Origin: Candidatus Zixiibacteriota bacterium
GTDB taxonomy: Bacteria > Desulfobacterota > Binatia > UBA9968
Direction: 5' to 3'
Assembly: GCA_035574315.1 (NCBI GenBank)
Contig: DATLYW010000003.1
Span: 17,593-81,592, forward strand
DNA: 64,000 nucleotides
Of the stretch, positions 25,479-34,285 are shown piece by piece. Numbering within the stretch: position 1 is the stretch's first letter; each line of letters starts with the position of its first letter. Position numbers and translations under genes: made by a program. The notes under the pieces were generated by a model. It saw nothing but the letters and a program-made list of their open reading frames with translations, did not search any database and had not been told where the DNA came from.

Positions 25479-26207
25479 ATGTCCAAGACCGCCGGCATCG
25501 TGGTCATCGGCAACGAGGTGCTGTCGGGCAAGACCCAGGACACCAACTCCCACTTTCTCTGCCGCGAGCTGCGCCGCCTCGGCGTGGAGGTCCGCAAGAT
25601 CAGTACCATTCCCGACGAGGTCGAGCTGATCGCCGAGGAGGTCGCTCAATTTTCGCGGAGCTACGATTTCGTTTTCACCAGCGGCGGGGTGGGACCGACG
25701 CACGACGACGTCACGATCGACGGGGTCGCCCGCGGTTTCGGCCTGCCGGTGGTGCGCCATCCGGATCTCGAGGAGCGGATGCGGCGCCGCCTCGGCGCCG
25801 ACATCAACGAAGCGCGCCTGAGAATGGCCAACGTTCCCGAAGGCGCGGAGCTCCTCGCCACCGAGGCTCTGTTTGCGCCGGTCGTCAAGATCCGAAACGT
25901 TTTCATTCTTCCCGGGATTCCCAAAATCCTCCAGGAGCGTTTCCACGCGATCGAGGAAAGGTTCCGCGACGAGCCCTTCTTCCTCAAGACGGTCTTCGTC
26001 AAGCAGGGGGAAGGCGTGATCGCCGGCCTGATGCACGATCTCCTGGCGCGCTATCCGAAGCTGCTTCTGGGCTCGTACCCGGTCCTCGATGTCCCCGAAT
26101 ACAAGGTCAAGGTCACGCTGGAATCGAAAGACCCCGACTACCTGCGCGAAGCCCTGGAAGCCTTCATCGCCCTCCTGCCCGAAGGTGCCGTCCACCGAGT
26201 CGAATAG
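25479..26207 (+). CDS. CinA-like molybdopterin-binding-fold protein
   Basis: A 242-residue protein with the MoCF/CinA N-terminal fold: IVVIGNEVLSGKTQDTNSHFL, FTSGGVGPTHDDVTIDGVARGFG, and ILPGIPKILQERF. It corresponds to the N-terminal (COG1058) domain only. The C-terminal nicotinamide-nucleotide amidase domain of full CinA is absent. Members have been linked to ADP-ribose or nicotinamide nucleotide hydrolysis and to competence/damage-inducible loci, and the exact activity here is uncertain. Its end overlaps the GTG start proposed for the Nramp-related gene. Confidence 0.87.
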   Translation: MSKTAGIVVIGNEVLSGKTQDTNSHFLCRELRRLGVEVRKISTIPDEVELIAEEVAQFSRSYDFVFTSGGVGPTHDDVTIDGVARGFGLPVVRHPDLEERMRRRLGADINEARLRMANVPEGAELLATEALFAPVVKIRNVFILPGIPKILQERFHAIEERFRDEPFFLKTVFVKQGEGVIAGLMHDLLARYPKLLLGSYPVLDVPEYKVKVTLESKDPDYLREALEAFIALLPEGAVHRVE

Positions 26208-27654
26208 CACCGCTTTTCCGGAAAGCGGCTCCTGGGGTCGTCTCCCGCCGTACAAGACAGCCTCGCTGCCGCCGCTACCCGGGATCGTCGCCTATCTGGG
26301 CCCCGGCGTAATCTTCATGGCGCTCGCGCAGGGAAGCGGAGAGCTGATCTGGTGGCCCTACATGATCGCGAAATACGGTCTGGCGTTTCTCTTCCTCCTG
26401 ATCCCGGCCTGCCTGTTGCAGTTCCCGGTCACCTATGAAATCGGCCGCTACACTCTCTTGACCGGCGAGAGCATCTTCCAGGGATTCATCCGCCTCGACC
26501 GCCGCTTCGCTCTGGCCTTGTGGATGCTGATGACGCTTTCCTTTCTGTGGTTCGGCGCCTTTGCCGCCGCCGGCGGGACGTCGCTGGCGGCCCTTACGGG
26601 CCTGCCGCGCGGATGGTCGCCGCGCGGTCAGACCCTTTTCTGGGGGTATCTCTCGATGGCGCTGTTCCTCGCCGCCATCCTGGTGAGCAAGGTGATCTAC
26701 CGCCTGGTCGAGGCCTTCATGTGGGGCGTGGCGCTTTTCACGCTCGCCGGCCTGCTCTGGGCCTGCGCCAACCCGGATGTCGCTCGCGCGCTGCCCGAGT
26801 TCCTCAAAGCCCTTTTCGTGGCGCGCTGGCCTCCGGCGCGGCCCTGGGACCCGGCTGACGCCACGAAGCTTCTGACCGCGATCACCTTTGCCGGGTTGGG
26901 AGGGTTCTGGACACTGTTTTACTCCTACTGGGTGCGGGACAAAGGAGTCGGTATGGCCCGCTACATGGGGCGCATCACCGGTCCGATAACTGGCAAGCCC
27001 GAAGCGATCCCGTCATCGGGCTTCGTGCCGGCGGAGGACGGCGCTCTGACGCACCTGCCGCGCTGGCAGCGGTACCTCGGCTGGGATGTGGGCGTCGGCA
27101 TCGGCGGCAACCTCCTCACGACCCTGATGACCTGCCTGCTGGCCTATGCCCTGCTCCACCCCAAAGGGCTCGTGCCGCAGGGTTACGAGCTGGCCGTGGT
27201 GCAGAGCCGCTTTTTCGAGGTGAGCTGGGGAGCGGTGGGACGGCTCTTGTTTCTCGTGGTCGCCGCGGCCTTTCTCTCCGATACGTGGCTGGCAACGGCG
27301 GACGCCGTCAGCCGGATCCACACCGATTGCATTTACGCCTTCTTCCCCCGCTCGCGCGCCGTTTCGGTGCGCACGTGGTACGTGGTCTTTCTACTTCTGC
27401 TCACGGCGATCACCGCGATCACCGCCGGCTTTGCCGAGCCCGGGCCCCTGATCCTCGTTTCCGCCGTGATCGGTTTCGTCGGCACGGTGATCTTTTCTGT
27501 GGCCCTGATTTTTCTCAACCATCGTTACCTGCCGCCGCTTCTGCCGCCCGGCGCACGTCCCGGAAGAACCAACCTCGCTTTCCTCTGCATCTCGTGCGCC
27601 GCTTACGCCCTGCTCGCCGTCGTCTACCTGCTGGCGCTGGCCGGGGTGATGTAG
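26185..27654 (+). CDS. Nramp-related membrane transporter
   Basis: About 489 residues with about 11 membrane helices. The first helix region reads YLGPGVIFMALAQGSGELIWWP. The position of the classical Nramp metal motif DPGN has GSGE instead, as in the Nramp-related group often annotated as divalent metal transporters. Other helices include TFAGLGGFWTLFYSYW and FLSDTWLATADAVSR. The metal specificity of this subgroup is not established and a different cation or no Mn/Fe transport is possible. The start is uncertain. GTG 26185 lies 23 bases inside the CinA-like gene and is the last good start before the conserved region. Confidence 0.8.
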   Translation: MPSTESNSTAFPESGSWGRLPPYKTASLPPLPGIVAYLGPGVIFMALAQGSGELIWWPYMIAKYGLAFLFLLIPACLLQFPVTYEIGRYTLLTGESIFQGFIRLDRRFALALWMLMTLSFLWFGAFAAAGGTSLAALTGLPRGWSPRGQTLFWGYLSMALFLAAILVSKVIYRLVEAFMWGVALFTLAGLLWACANPDVARALPEFLKALFVARWPPARPWDPADATKLLTAITFAGLGGFWTLFYSYWVRDKGVGMARYMGRITGPITGKPEAIPSSGFVPAEDGALTHLPRWQRYLGWDVGVGIGGNLLTTLMTCLLAYALLHPKGLVPQGYELAVVQSRFFEVSWGAVGRLLFLVVAAAFLSDTWLATADAVSRIHTDCIYAFFPRSRAVSVRTWYVVFLLLLTAITAITAGFAEPGPLILVSAVIGFVGTVIFSVALIFLNHRYLPPLLPPGARPGRTNLAFLCISCAAYALLAVVYLLALAGVM

Positions 27655-27655
27655 A

Positions 27656-27700
27656 GGGGCGTCATTCATTTTTGACGCCCCGGGGGCGGTCCTGTATGAT
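27656..27700 (+). promoter_or_regulatory. Promoter of the DedA-like gene with an overlapping inverted repeat
   Basis: TTGACG (27672-27677), 17-nt spacer, TATGAT (27695-27700). A perfect 9-bp inverted repeat, GGGGCGTCA (27656-27664) and TGACGCCCC (27673-27681), starts two bases after the Nramp-related stop and overlaps the -35 box. It could be an operator or, without a T-run, a weak terminator of the upstream gene. Confidence 0.55.
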
Positions 27701-27730
27701 GATGCTTCAAGCCGTGGCCGGGAGGGATTC

Positions 27731-28387
27731 TTGAGCGAGATTCTGAACTGGATCATGGATTCGATTCGCGCCAACGGCGCGTTGAGCGTTTTCATCGGCG
27801 TGATCATCGAATCGGTCATCGTGCCCATTCCTTCGCCGCTCATCATCATGGGCGCGGGCTTCCTGCTGATCGGCGCGGACCTGAGATTCCTCGAGGCGTT
27901 GATGCCGATCGTGGCGCTCATCGTCGCTCCCGGAGCGGTGGCCTCCACTCTTGGCGCCTATATCGGGTATGCGATCGGCTATCTCGGCGGCAAACCGCTG
28001 GTGGAGCGATGGCAGGGTTTTCTCGGCTTCAGCTGGCGGGACGTCGAGGCGATGGGCCGGCGCTTCCGCGCCGGACAGGTCAACACGACGATTTTTTTCC
28101 TGCGGGCGCTTCCGATCTTCCCGCTTTCGGTCATCTCGGCCGCTGCCGGGTTGCTGCGGCTGCCGCTGCGCCAGTTCAGCCTCTGGACCTTTCTCGGCGC
28201 GATCCCGCGCTGCCTGTTCCTCGGCTATCTCGGCTGGGGACTGGGCGAAACCTACCAGGGCCTGGCGCGCGGCCTGGACCGGGTCGAGACCGCGGTTTCC
28301 GCTCTGCTGATCCTGGCGATCGTCGCAGGAATCGTCTGGCTGCGCGCCCGGGTGCGGGGAAGAATCCTCAAACCCTCGGTCGATTGA
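27731..28387 (+). CDS. DedA-family (VTT-domain) membrane protein
   Basis: A 218-residue protein starting with TTG at 27731 behind GGGAGGG. It has about five hydrophobic segments, and the SNARE-associated/VTT signature is visible: FIGVIIESVIVPIPSPLIIMGAG, LGAYIGYAIGYLGGKPLVERW, then a re-entrant FFLRALPIFPLSVISAAAGLLRLP and FLGAIPRCLFLGYLGWGLG. DedA proteins are implicated in lipid scrambling/flipping, membrane homeostasis and antimicrobial-peptide tolerance. It ends 13 bases before the convergent transporter. Confidence 0.89.
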   Translation: MSEILNWIMDSIRANGALSVFIGVIIESVIVPIPSPLIIMGAGFLLIGADLRFLEALMPIVALIVAPGAVASTLGAYIGYAIGYLGGKPLVERWQGFLGFSWRDVEAMGRRFRAGQVNTTIFFLRALPIFPLSVISAAAGLLRLPLRQFSLWTFLGAIPRCLFLGYLGWGLGETYQGLARGLDRVETAVSALLILAIVAGIVWLRARVRGRILKPSVD

Positions 28388-28400
28388 CCGGCGCAACCGC

Positions 28401-29114
28401 CTAGGAGAACAGGCCCTCGACGAAGCCGATTTCCCAGCCCAGAAACAAGCCGAACGCCACGCTCGCGACTCCGGCAAGAAGGCGAATCCACCGGTTGAGG
28501 AGCGTGAAACGGCGGGCGGTGAGGATGAACGGCAGCCCGATGAGGCTGCTGACCGCCAGCATTCCGCCCACCGATCCGAGTCCGAAAATCACGATGTAGG
28601 CGAGACCGGCAATGGCCGACGGGATCGTCGACAGCACAAGCAGCATGAGCGCGGCGCTCCCGGCCAGGCCGTGGACCATCCCGACGAAGAACGGCTTGCG
28701 CATCGCTCTGAACGGATGTGCGTGCCCGTGGTCGGCGTCGGGGCCGCGATGAACGTGGAAATGGCTGTGGGTTTCCGGATTGTGCGTGTGCGCGTGCAGG
28801 TGGACCTTTTCGACTCCGAACGAGCGCCGGAGGATATTCGCTCCGAGGACAACCAGCATCACCGCCACGAGAAACTCCAGCCCGAGCGCCACGCGCTCGG
28901 GGATCGTGAGCCGCAGCCCGATCACCATCAGGCCGACCATGAAAAGCGTGGCGGTGTGACCCAGACCCCAAAAGGCGCCGATCAGCGAAGCCCACCGGAG
29001 GCTGCGGTGCTCGCTCACGATGGTCGAAACCGCAATCAGGTGGTCGGCGTCCAGAGCGTGCTGCAACCCGAGCAGCAAACCCAGCCCGAAGGCCGCGTAG
29101 ATGGAAGTTTCCAT
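28401..29114 (-). CDS. Nickel/cobalt transporter-like protein (NicO/RcnA/UreH type)
   Basis: A 237-residue membrane protein with about six helices. The first helix contains GLQHALDADHLIAVSTIVS, which includes the nickel/cobalt signature HxxxxDH. A strongly histidine-rich loop (HLHAHTHNPETHSHFHVHRG, plus HGHAHP) lies between helices 3 and 4, as expected for metal binding. It could import or export Ni2+/Co2+, and direction cannot be told. No urease or hydrogenase genes are adjacent. The ATG at 29114 is the first start before a family-like sequence. The longer frame is spurious. Confidence 0.85.
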   Translation of the reverse strand: METSIYAAFGLGLLLGLQHALDADHLIAVSTIVSEHRSLRWASLIGAFWGLGHTATLFMVGLMVIGLRLTIPERVALGLEFLVAVMLVVLGANILRRSFGVEKVHLHAHTHNPETHSHFHVHRGPDADHGHAHPFRAMRKPFFVGMVHGLAGSAALMLLVLSTIPSAIAGLAYIVIFGLGSVGGMLAVSSLIGLPFILTARRFTLLNRWIRLLAGVASVAFGLFLGWEIGFVEGLFS

Positions 29115-29215
29115 GACGGGATTGAACGAGGAACCCGGCGGCGCGTCCCTGCTCCCCGGGACGTGTTCGAGAAGCGCGCAAGCCGCCTCCGACGCCGCCG
29201 CGCGCCGGTCCCCTC

Positions 29216-29647
29216 TCAACGAGCCGTGAGAGGTTGCCCGGTCTGCGTGCCGATCCAGACCTCCCCGCCCTCGTACACCTCTTTCTTCCAAATGGGAACG
29301 GCCCGTTTGATTTCCTCGATGGCGAAGCGGCAGGCCGCAAAGGCGGCGTCCCGGTGCGCCGACGACACGGCGATGATGACGCTCGGCTCCCCGATCGGCA
29401 CGGCCCCGATCCGGTGGACGATGGCCATGCGGCAGATCGGCCACTTCCTTCGCGCCTCGTCCCCGAGGCGCGCAAGCTCCTTCTCCGCCATTTCCGGGTA
29501 GGCCTCGTATTCGAGAGCCAGAACGCGCCGGCCCTCGTTGTGATTCCGCGCCGTGCCGATGAAGGTCGCGATCGCGCCCGCCTCCGGGTCGCCGACGTGC
29601 TCCATCAGCTCGCGGATTTCGATCGGTTTGTCGGTGATGCGAAACAT
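29216..29647 (-). CDS. moaE: Molybdopterin synthase catalytic subunit MoaE
   Basis: A 143-residue protein. MoaE features: GAIATFIGTARNHNEGRRV, LEYEAYPEMAEKEL, HRIGAVPIGEPSVIIAVSSAHRDAAF, and the catalytic lysine block KRAVPIWKKE followed by GGEVWIG. With MoaD it inserts dithiolene sulfurs into precursor Z to make molybdopterin. It starts 2 bases after the MoaD stop, last in the moaB-moaD-moaE operon. Molybdopterin supply fits the CoxM/CoxS-like genes at 13 kb. Confidence 0.93.
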   Translation of the reverse strand: MFRITDKPIEIRELMEHVGDPEAGAIATFIGTARNHNEGRRVLALEYEAYPEMAEKELARLGDEARRKWPICRMAIVHRIGAVPIGEPSVIIAVSSAHRDAAFAACRFAIEEIKRAVPIWKKEVYEGGEVWIGTQTGQPLTAR

Positions 29648-29649
29648 CG

Positions 29650-29895
29650 TCAGCCTCCGCTGACCGGCGGAATGAACGCCACTTCGTCGAGATCGCTCAG
29701 CACGTGCTCGGGACCGACGTAGCTCTGGTTGGCGGCGTAGAGCAGCCGTATTCCCGGCACGTCGAGCTTCGGGTAATCCTTCTGCAACGCCCTCCAGAGA
29801 TCCCCTACCGTGCTCCCGTCGGGCATTTCTTTGACGACCTCGGCGGCGCCCGCGCGCTCCCGCAGAATCGCAAAAAACTTCACGCGCACCTTCAT
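29650..29895 (-). CDS. moaD: Molybdopterin synthase sulfur-carrier subunit MoaD
   Basis: An 81-residue ubiquitin-fold protein. The start is MKVRVKFFAILRERAG and the end is the diagnostic FIPPVSGG, whose terminal Gly-Gly is adenylated and thiocarboxylated. Its ATG overlaps the preceding stop as ATGA. It forms the MoaD-MoaE heterotetramer. Confidence 0.93.
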   Translation of the reverse strand: MKVRVKFFAILRERAGAAEVVKEMPDGSTVGDLWRALQKDYPKLDVPGIRLLYAANQSYVGPEHVLSDLDEVAFIPPVSGG

Positions 29896-30398
29896 GGCGA
29901 TCGGAGCTGAGCGACCATGTGCCCGAGCTCCGGCAGAACGAGCTTTTGCATCGCCAGCTCGACCGCACCCTTGGAGCCGGGAAGCGAAATCAGCACCTTG
30001 CCCCGGGCCGCTCCGGCCACCGCGCGGCTCATGATCGCGGCCGAGCCGACCTCCTGATAGCTCAAATAGCGGAAGATTTCGCCGAATCCGTCGAGCCGTT
30101 TCTCGAGTAGGCCGGTGACGACCTCGTAGGTCCCGTCTCGCGGCGAGATGCCGGTTCCGCCGTTGAGAATCACGGCGTCCACGTCGTCCCGGGCGAGCAC
30201 GTCCCGCAGCAACGCTTCGATCTCCCGCGGCTCGTCCTTGACGATCCGATAACCGGCCAGTTCATGCCCCTCGCGCTGGAGGCCGGACCGAATCAGCTGG
30301 CCGCTCAAGTCCGTGGCCTCGTTGCGGGTGTCGCTCACCGTGACCACGTAGCAGCGAACGCCCTGCTTCGCTTTGGCTTTGTGTTCCGCGACGGACAC
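29892..30398 (-). CDS. moaB: Molybdenum cofactor protein MoaB/MogA family
   Basis: A 168-residue protein. The GTG at 30398 is chosen because a promoter starts transcription about 16 nt upstream with GGAG in that leader, so the 31 extra residues of the longer frame are not needed. The MoCF fold is clear: VVTVSDTRNEATDLSG, the binding loop VILNGGTGISPRDGTYE, EIFRYLSYQEVGSAAIMSRA and ISLPGSKGAVELAM. Homologues adenylylate molybdopterin (MogA) or have a related role (MoaB). It begins the operon that continues with moaD and moaE. Confidence 0.9.
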   Translation of the reverse strand: MSVAEHKAKAKQGVRCYVVTVSDTRNEATDLSGQLIRSGLQREGHELAGYRIVKDEPREIEALLRDVLARDDVDAVILNGGTGISPRDGTYEVVTGLLEKRLDGFGEIFRYLSYQEVGSAAIMSRAVAGAARGKVLISLPGSKGAVELAMQKLVLPELGHMVAQLRSP

Positions 30399-30420
30399 GT
30401 CCGGGGAGCTCCAGTGGCGA

Positions 30421-30449
30421 ACTATAACAACCGTCCGAAGCCATTTCAA
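30421..30449 (-). promoter_or_regulatory. Promoter of the moaB-moaD-moaE operon
   Basis: Minus strand TTGAAA (30449-30444), 17-nt spacer, TATAGT (30426-30421). This places the transcription start near 30414, close to the GTG start of moaB. Confidence 0.62.
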
Positions 30450-30530
30450 ACCGTCTCGTTGCGGGACGCCGCGAAAAACAAAGGGTTGCAAACCGGTCCG
30501 TTTTGTGTTCGGGTTTGGTGCCGGGCTTAA

Positions 30531-32189
30531 ATGCGCTTTCGGTTCCCGCCCGCGCCTGCTTTTTCTTCGAGGAATCTCGTGGCGAGCCTGGATCGCAGCT
30601 TATCCTTGAAGGTCGCGCTGCTGATCGCCGGAATCCTGATCGCCGCCTTCACGGTGCTGTTCTTCGCCAACCTGCGCCGCGAGGAGCAGTTGCGGGTGGA
30701 AAAGTACCGCGAAACCGCCCGGCTTCTCGCCACCTCCATGATGACCAGCATCGAAAACGGCATGATCGAGGGCCGGCCCGACATCATCCGTCGCCTGGTG
30801 CAGGAGATGAAAACCGAGCTGAAGGAGGTTCGCGCCCTCGGCGTCTACCGGCGAAACGGGGTCGAGGCCTTCACCGACTTGAAGACGGTCGAGGAGGTCG
30901 ATTTCGCCCATGGCCTCGACCCCGATATGGTGGCCCGCATCGCCAGGATGAAGCGCGATCCCGGAAGCCGGATCGATCACCCGCTTTTTCGCCGCGCCGT
31001 CGAGACCGTCGAGCCGCAGGAAACCTATGAAAGCACCCCGAACGGACGTTGGCTAACGGTGTTTCAGCCGCTGCGCAACCTCTCCGACTGCCAGGGGTGC
31101 CACGGCAGCGAAGACAGGGTGCGGGGCATCATGAGGGTCAGTCTCGGCCTCGACAGGCTCGACGCCGAGTTGGCCGCGGAACGAACCCGGAGGATCATCA
31201 TAGCGCTCGTCACGATCGTGATCTTGAGCACCGCGCTGATCGCCTTTCTCGGGCGTGTGGTCCTGCGCCCGGTGGCGCAGGTCGCCGCCGCGGCACGGCG
31301 CATCGGCGCCGGCGAATTCGACTCCCTGGTGCGCGTCCGCTCGCGCGACGAGATCGGCCAGCTGGGAGAGGCGATCAACGAGATGAGCGCGCGGCTCAAG
31401 CAGGCCTACGAGCAGCTGGAAGCGAAGAACCGCGAGCTCGACGAGGCGCTGAAGACGCTCAGGGACTCGATGAAGCGCGTCGAGCTGCTGGAGCAGCTCA
31501 AAGGCGAGCTGTCGAAGTTCGTGCCCGAGTCGGTGCAGCGCCTGCTCGAGCGCAATCCGAACGCGACCGAGCTGGAAAAGAGCGAGCGCGACGTTTCCGT
31601 GCTGTTCCTCGACATCGCCGGATACACCCGCCTTTCCGAGCAGATGGACCCCAAACAGCTCAACCGCCTCGTCCAGAGGTATTTCTCGAGCTTCCTCGAG
31701 ATCATCCACGACCACCACGGGGAGGTCAACGAGACTGCGGGCGACGGCCTGATGGTGATTTTCCAGAGCGACCGCTCGCAGGTCGAGCACGCCCTCAACG
31801 CCACGCGGAGCGCGCTCGCGATTCACCGGCGCGTGGACGAGCTCAACGAGGAATTCGCCGGCGTATTCCAGCCGGTCTTCCTTCACGTCGGGATCAACAG
31901 CGGCACCGCCCTGGTAGGGGCGACCAAGCTTTCCTCGCCTTCCGGCGAGCGCTGGACCTTCACCGCAACCGGCCCCGTGACCAACGTCGCCGCCCGGGTC
32001 GCCGGCCAAGCGGGCGGCGGCGAGATTCTCGTCAGCGGCGCCACAGCGGACCGCATCCGCGACCACTTCGTCCTGGAGAATCTGGGCGAGCGGGCGCTGA
32101 AGAACGTGGCGGAGCCCGTAAGGCTCTTCAGGCTGGTGCCCCCCGGCGTCTACGACCGGGTAGCCCGCAGCGGCGACTCGATCGCGTGA
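30531..32189 (+). CDS. Membrane-bound class III nucleotide cyclase with periplasmic CxxCH sensor and HAMP
   Basis: 552 residues. Layout: TM helix (27-47), periplasmic sensor region (48-220) containing CQGCH (187-191), the covalent heme-c motif, a second TM helix (221-243), HAMP (about 241-296), a coiled linker, and a class III cyclase domain (350-500). Catalytic metal aspartates D361 (VLFLDIAGYT) and D405 (GDGLM) are present, as are N485 and R489 of NVAAR. The usual substrate-selecting lysine position is Glu401 (VNETAGDG), so adenine specificity is not assured. It likely senses redox state, gas or another periplasmic cue. A predicted phosphodiesterase follows 31 bases downstream. Confidence 0.88.
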   Translation: MRFRFPPAPAFSSRNLVASLDRSLSLKVALLIAGILIAAFTVLFFANLRREEQLRVEKYRETARLLATSMMTSIENGMIEGRPDIIRRLVQEMKTELKEVRALGVYRRNGVEAFTDLKTVEEVDFAHGLDPDMVARIARMKRDPGSRIDHPLFRRAVETVEPQETYESTPNGRWLTVFQPLRNLSDCQGCHGSEDRVRGIMRVSLGLDRLDAELAAERTRRIIIALVTIVILSTALIAFLGRVVLRPVAQVAAAARRIGAGEFDSLVRVRSRDEIGQLGEAINEMSARLKQAYEQLEAKNRELDEALKTLRDSMKRVELLEQLKGELSKFVPESVQRLLERNPNATELEKSERDVSVLFLDIAGYTRLSEQMDPKQLNRLVQRYFSSFLEIIHDHHGEVNETAGDGLMVIFQSDRSQVEHALNATRSALAIHRRVDELNEEFAGVFQPVFLHVGINSGTALVGATKLSSPSGERWTFTATGPVTNVAARVAGQAGGGEILVSGATADRIRDHFVLENLGERALKNVAEPVRLFRLVPPGVYDRVARSGDSIA

Positions 32190-32220
32190 CGGGAAGAGGG
32201 AACAATCGGGGGCGGCAACG

Positions 32221-32988
32221 ATGAAGATCCGAGTTCTCGGCTGCTCGGGCGGCCAGATTCCAGGGTACCGGCTCTCCTCCTTCTTGATCGACGACTCGCT
32301 CCTGGTCGACGCTGGCTCGGCGACGGCGGCGCTCAGCTTGGCGGCCCAGAGAAAGATCCGACACGTGCTGGTGACCCATACCCATCTCGACCACGTGGGA
32401 ACCCTGGGTCCGCTGGCGGACAACCTTTTCGGCAACCGCACGCAGGTCACGGTTTGGAGCGACCGCGAGATCGTCCGCGGCCTGCGGCGCTATTTTTTCA
32501 ACGACCAGATCTGGCCCGACTTCACCCGTATCACCGCCCGCGCCCAACGCATTCCCGTCCTGCGCTTGCGGCCGCTGCCGCGCGGGCGCGCCACGGCGGT
32601 GGGGCGCCACCGGGTGACCGGCGTCCCCGTCAATCACGTGGTGCCCAGCGTCGCGCTTTTCATCGAGCGCGATTCGCGCACGCTGCTGCATGTCGGCGAT
32701 ACCGGCCCCACCGAGCGCGTCTGGTCGGCCGCCGCCCGTTGCCCGACGCTCCGCGCTGTCGTCGTCGAGACTTCGTTTCCCAACCGCCTCCAGGAAATCG
32801 CCGACGCGAGCCGCCATCTGACACCGCGAACGCTGGCCGCCGAGCTGAAGAAGCTCGGGGAGCGGGCGGTGCCGATCCTGATCACCCACCTCAAGCCGGA
32901 ATATCGACGCGAGATCATCGGCGAGCTTCGGGCGATGAAGGACCCCCGCGTGCGCATTCTGAAGGACGGGGACGTGATCGCGCTGTAG
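32221..32988 (+). CDS. Class II cyclic-nucleotide phosphodiesterase-like metallo-beta-lactamase-fold protein
   Basis: A 255-residue protein. Family signs: KIRVLGCSGG start, FLIDDSLLVDAGS, the metal motif VTHTHLDHVGTLGPLADN, HVGDTGPTERVW and a late ILITHLKPEY. This matches the class II 3',5'-cyclic nucleotide phosphodiesterase type (PDE1/CpdP-like) rather than the lactonase type. It would hydrolyse cAMP or cGMP in the cytoplasm and so reset the signal of the cyclase immediately upstream. The exact nucleotide is inferred from context only. Confidence 0.83.
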   Translation: MKIRVLGCSGGQIPGYRLSSFLIDDSLLVDAGSATAALSLAAQRKIRHVLVTHTHLDHVGTLGPLADNLFGNRTQVTVWSDREIVRGLRRYFFNDQIWPDFTRITARAQRIPVLRLRPLPRGRATAVGRHRVTGVPVNHVVPSVALFIERDSRTLLHVGDTGPTERVWSAAARCPTLRAVVVETSFPNRLQEIADASRHLTPRTLAAELKKLGERAVPILITHLKPEYRREIIGELRAMKDPRVRILKDGDVIAL

Positions 32989-33071
32989 CTCCGGCGCGGC
33001 TCCGCCGGCTCCAGCCACCGCAGCCGGCGGGCGCGTTTGCAGGGCGGGAATCGACCTTTTAAGATGGTTGC

Positions 33072-34241
33072 ATGGCGACCGCGCAAGGACCGTTTTCGCT
33101 CTACGTCCATATTCCTTACTGCGGCAGCAAGTGTCCTTATTGCGATTTCAACTCGCACGTCGTTCCCGCCGTCCCCGAAGCTGCCTATACCGACGCCTTG
33201 GTGGGTGAGCTCGACGCCCGCGCCGGCCTGGAGGAGTGGCGCGACAGGGCGATCCAAACGGTCTTCTTCGGCGGTGGCACTCCCTCGCTCTTCCGACCGC
33301 AAAGCATCGCCCGGCTGCTGGAGCGGGCGGCCGCGCGCTTCGGTTTTCTTCGGGATTGTGAAATAACGCTGGAGGCCAACCCTGGCACGGTCGATCCCGA
33401 AAAGCTTCGCGGCTACCGGAACTGCGGCATCAACCGGATCAGCCTGGGGGCCCAATCCTTTCAGCCGCGCTTGCTCCGTTTCCTGGGACGCACGCACACG
33501 GCGGAGGAGACCGAGCAGGCGCTCGCGCACGTTGAGCGCTCCGGCTTCGAGAACTTCAGCCTGGATCTGATCTACGCGGTCCCGGGCCAGACCCTCGAGG
33601 AGCTGGATTCGGACCTCCGGGTGGCGCTCAGCTTTCGACCTCCCCACCTCTCCGCCTACAACCTCACGATCGAGGAGGGAACCCCATTTCACCGGGAGCT
33701 CGCGGCCGGCAGGCTGAGGCCGCTCGGCGAAGAGGAAGAGATCGAAATGGCCGACCGGATCGAACAGAGGCTGGGCGAAGCCGGGCTCCTCCGCTACGAG
33801 ATCTCGAACTACGCCCGGCCGGGTTTCGAGTCGCGCCACAACCTGAATTACTGGCGGGGGGGCGACTATCTCGGCCTCGGAGCCGGCGCCCACAGCTTCG
33901 CGCGCGACGGGGCGCACAACGCCGGCGGAAGGCGCTGGTGGAACGAGAAGAGCCCCGCCCGCTACATCGAGCGAGTGGCCGAAAGCGGCTTTGCCGCCGC
34001 GGGCACGGAGGAGAGCGACCCGGAGAAGGCGGCGGGCGAGTTCGTCCTGTCCGGTCTCAGGCTGAGCGCCGGGATTTCTCTTACGGCGTTTTCGGCCCGC
34101 TTCGGGAAGAACCTGCTCGAGCTTCGCCCGGAAATCCCGGACTGGATCGACGCGGGCTTCATGGAAGTGGAAGGCGACCGGCTTCGGCTCACGCGTCGCG
34201 GCCTGATGGTGGCGAACTCGCTGTTCGTCCACTTCGTCTAG
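33072..34241 (+). CDS. hemW: Radical SAM heme chaperone HemW
   Basis: A 389-residue radical SAM protein. The N-terminal cluster motif is HIPYCGSKCPYCDFNS, the HemW form in which phenylalanine replaces the extra cysteine of HemN. Then FFGGGTPSLF, EANPGTVD, RISLGAQSF, and the DLIYAVPGQT block. The C-terminus has the HemN-type wing (LVSGLR-like FVLSGLRLSAG). HemW binds heme and is thought to deliver it to haem proteins. It is not a coproporphyrinogen oxidase. The cyclase with a heme-c motif upstream is a possible beneficiary but not a proven one. Confidence 0.93.
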   Translation: MATAQGPFSLYVHIPYCGSKCPYCDFNSHVVPAVPEAAYTDALVGELDARAGLEEWRDRAIQTVFFGGGTPSLFRPQSIARLLERAAARFGFLRDCEITLEANPGTVDPEKLRGYRNCGINRISLGAQSFQPRLLRFLGRTHTAEETEQALAHVERSGFENFSLDLIYAVPGQTLEELDSDLRVALSFRPPHLSAYNLTIEEGTPFHRELAAGRLRPLGEEEEIEMADRIEQRLGEAGLLRYEISNYARPGFESRHNLNYWRGGDYLGLGAGAHSFARDGAHNAGGRRWWNEKSPARYIERVAESGFAAAGTEESDPEKAAGEFVLSGLRLSAGISLTAFSARFGKNLLELRPEIPDWIDAGFMEVEGDRLRLTRRGLMVANSLFVHFV

Positions 34242-34285
34242 CAGCCCGGCTTGACGCCGGGTGCCGGCGGGCCGTAATAAAGCCC

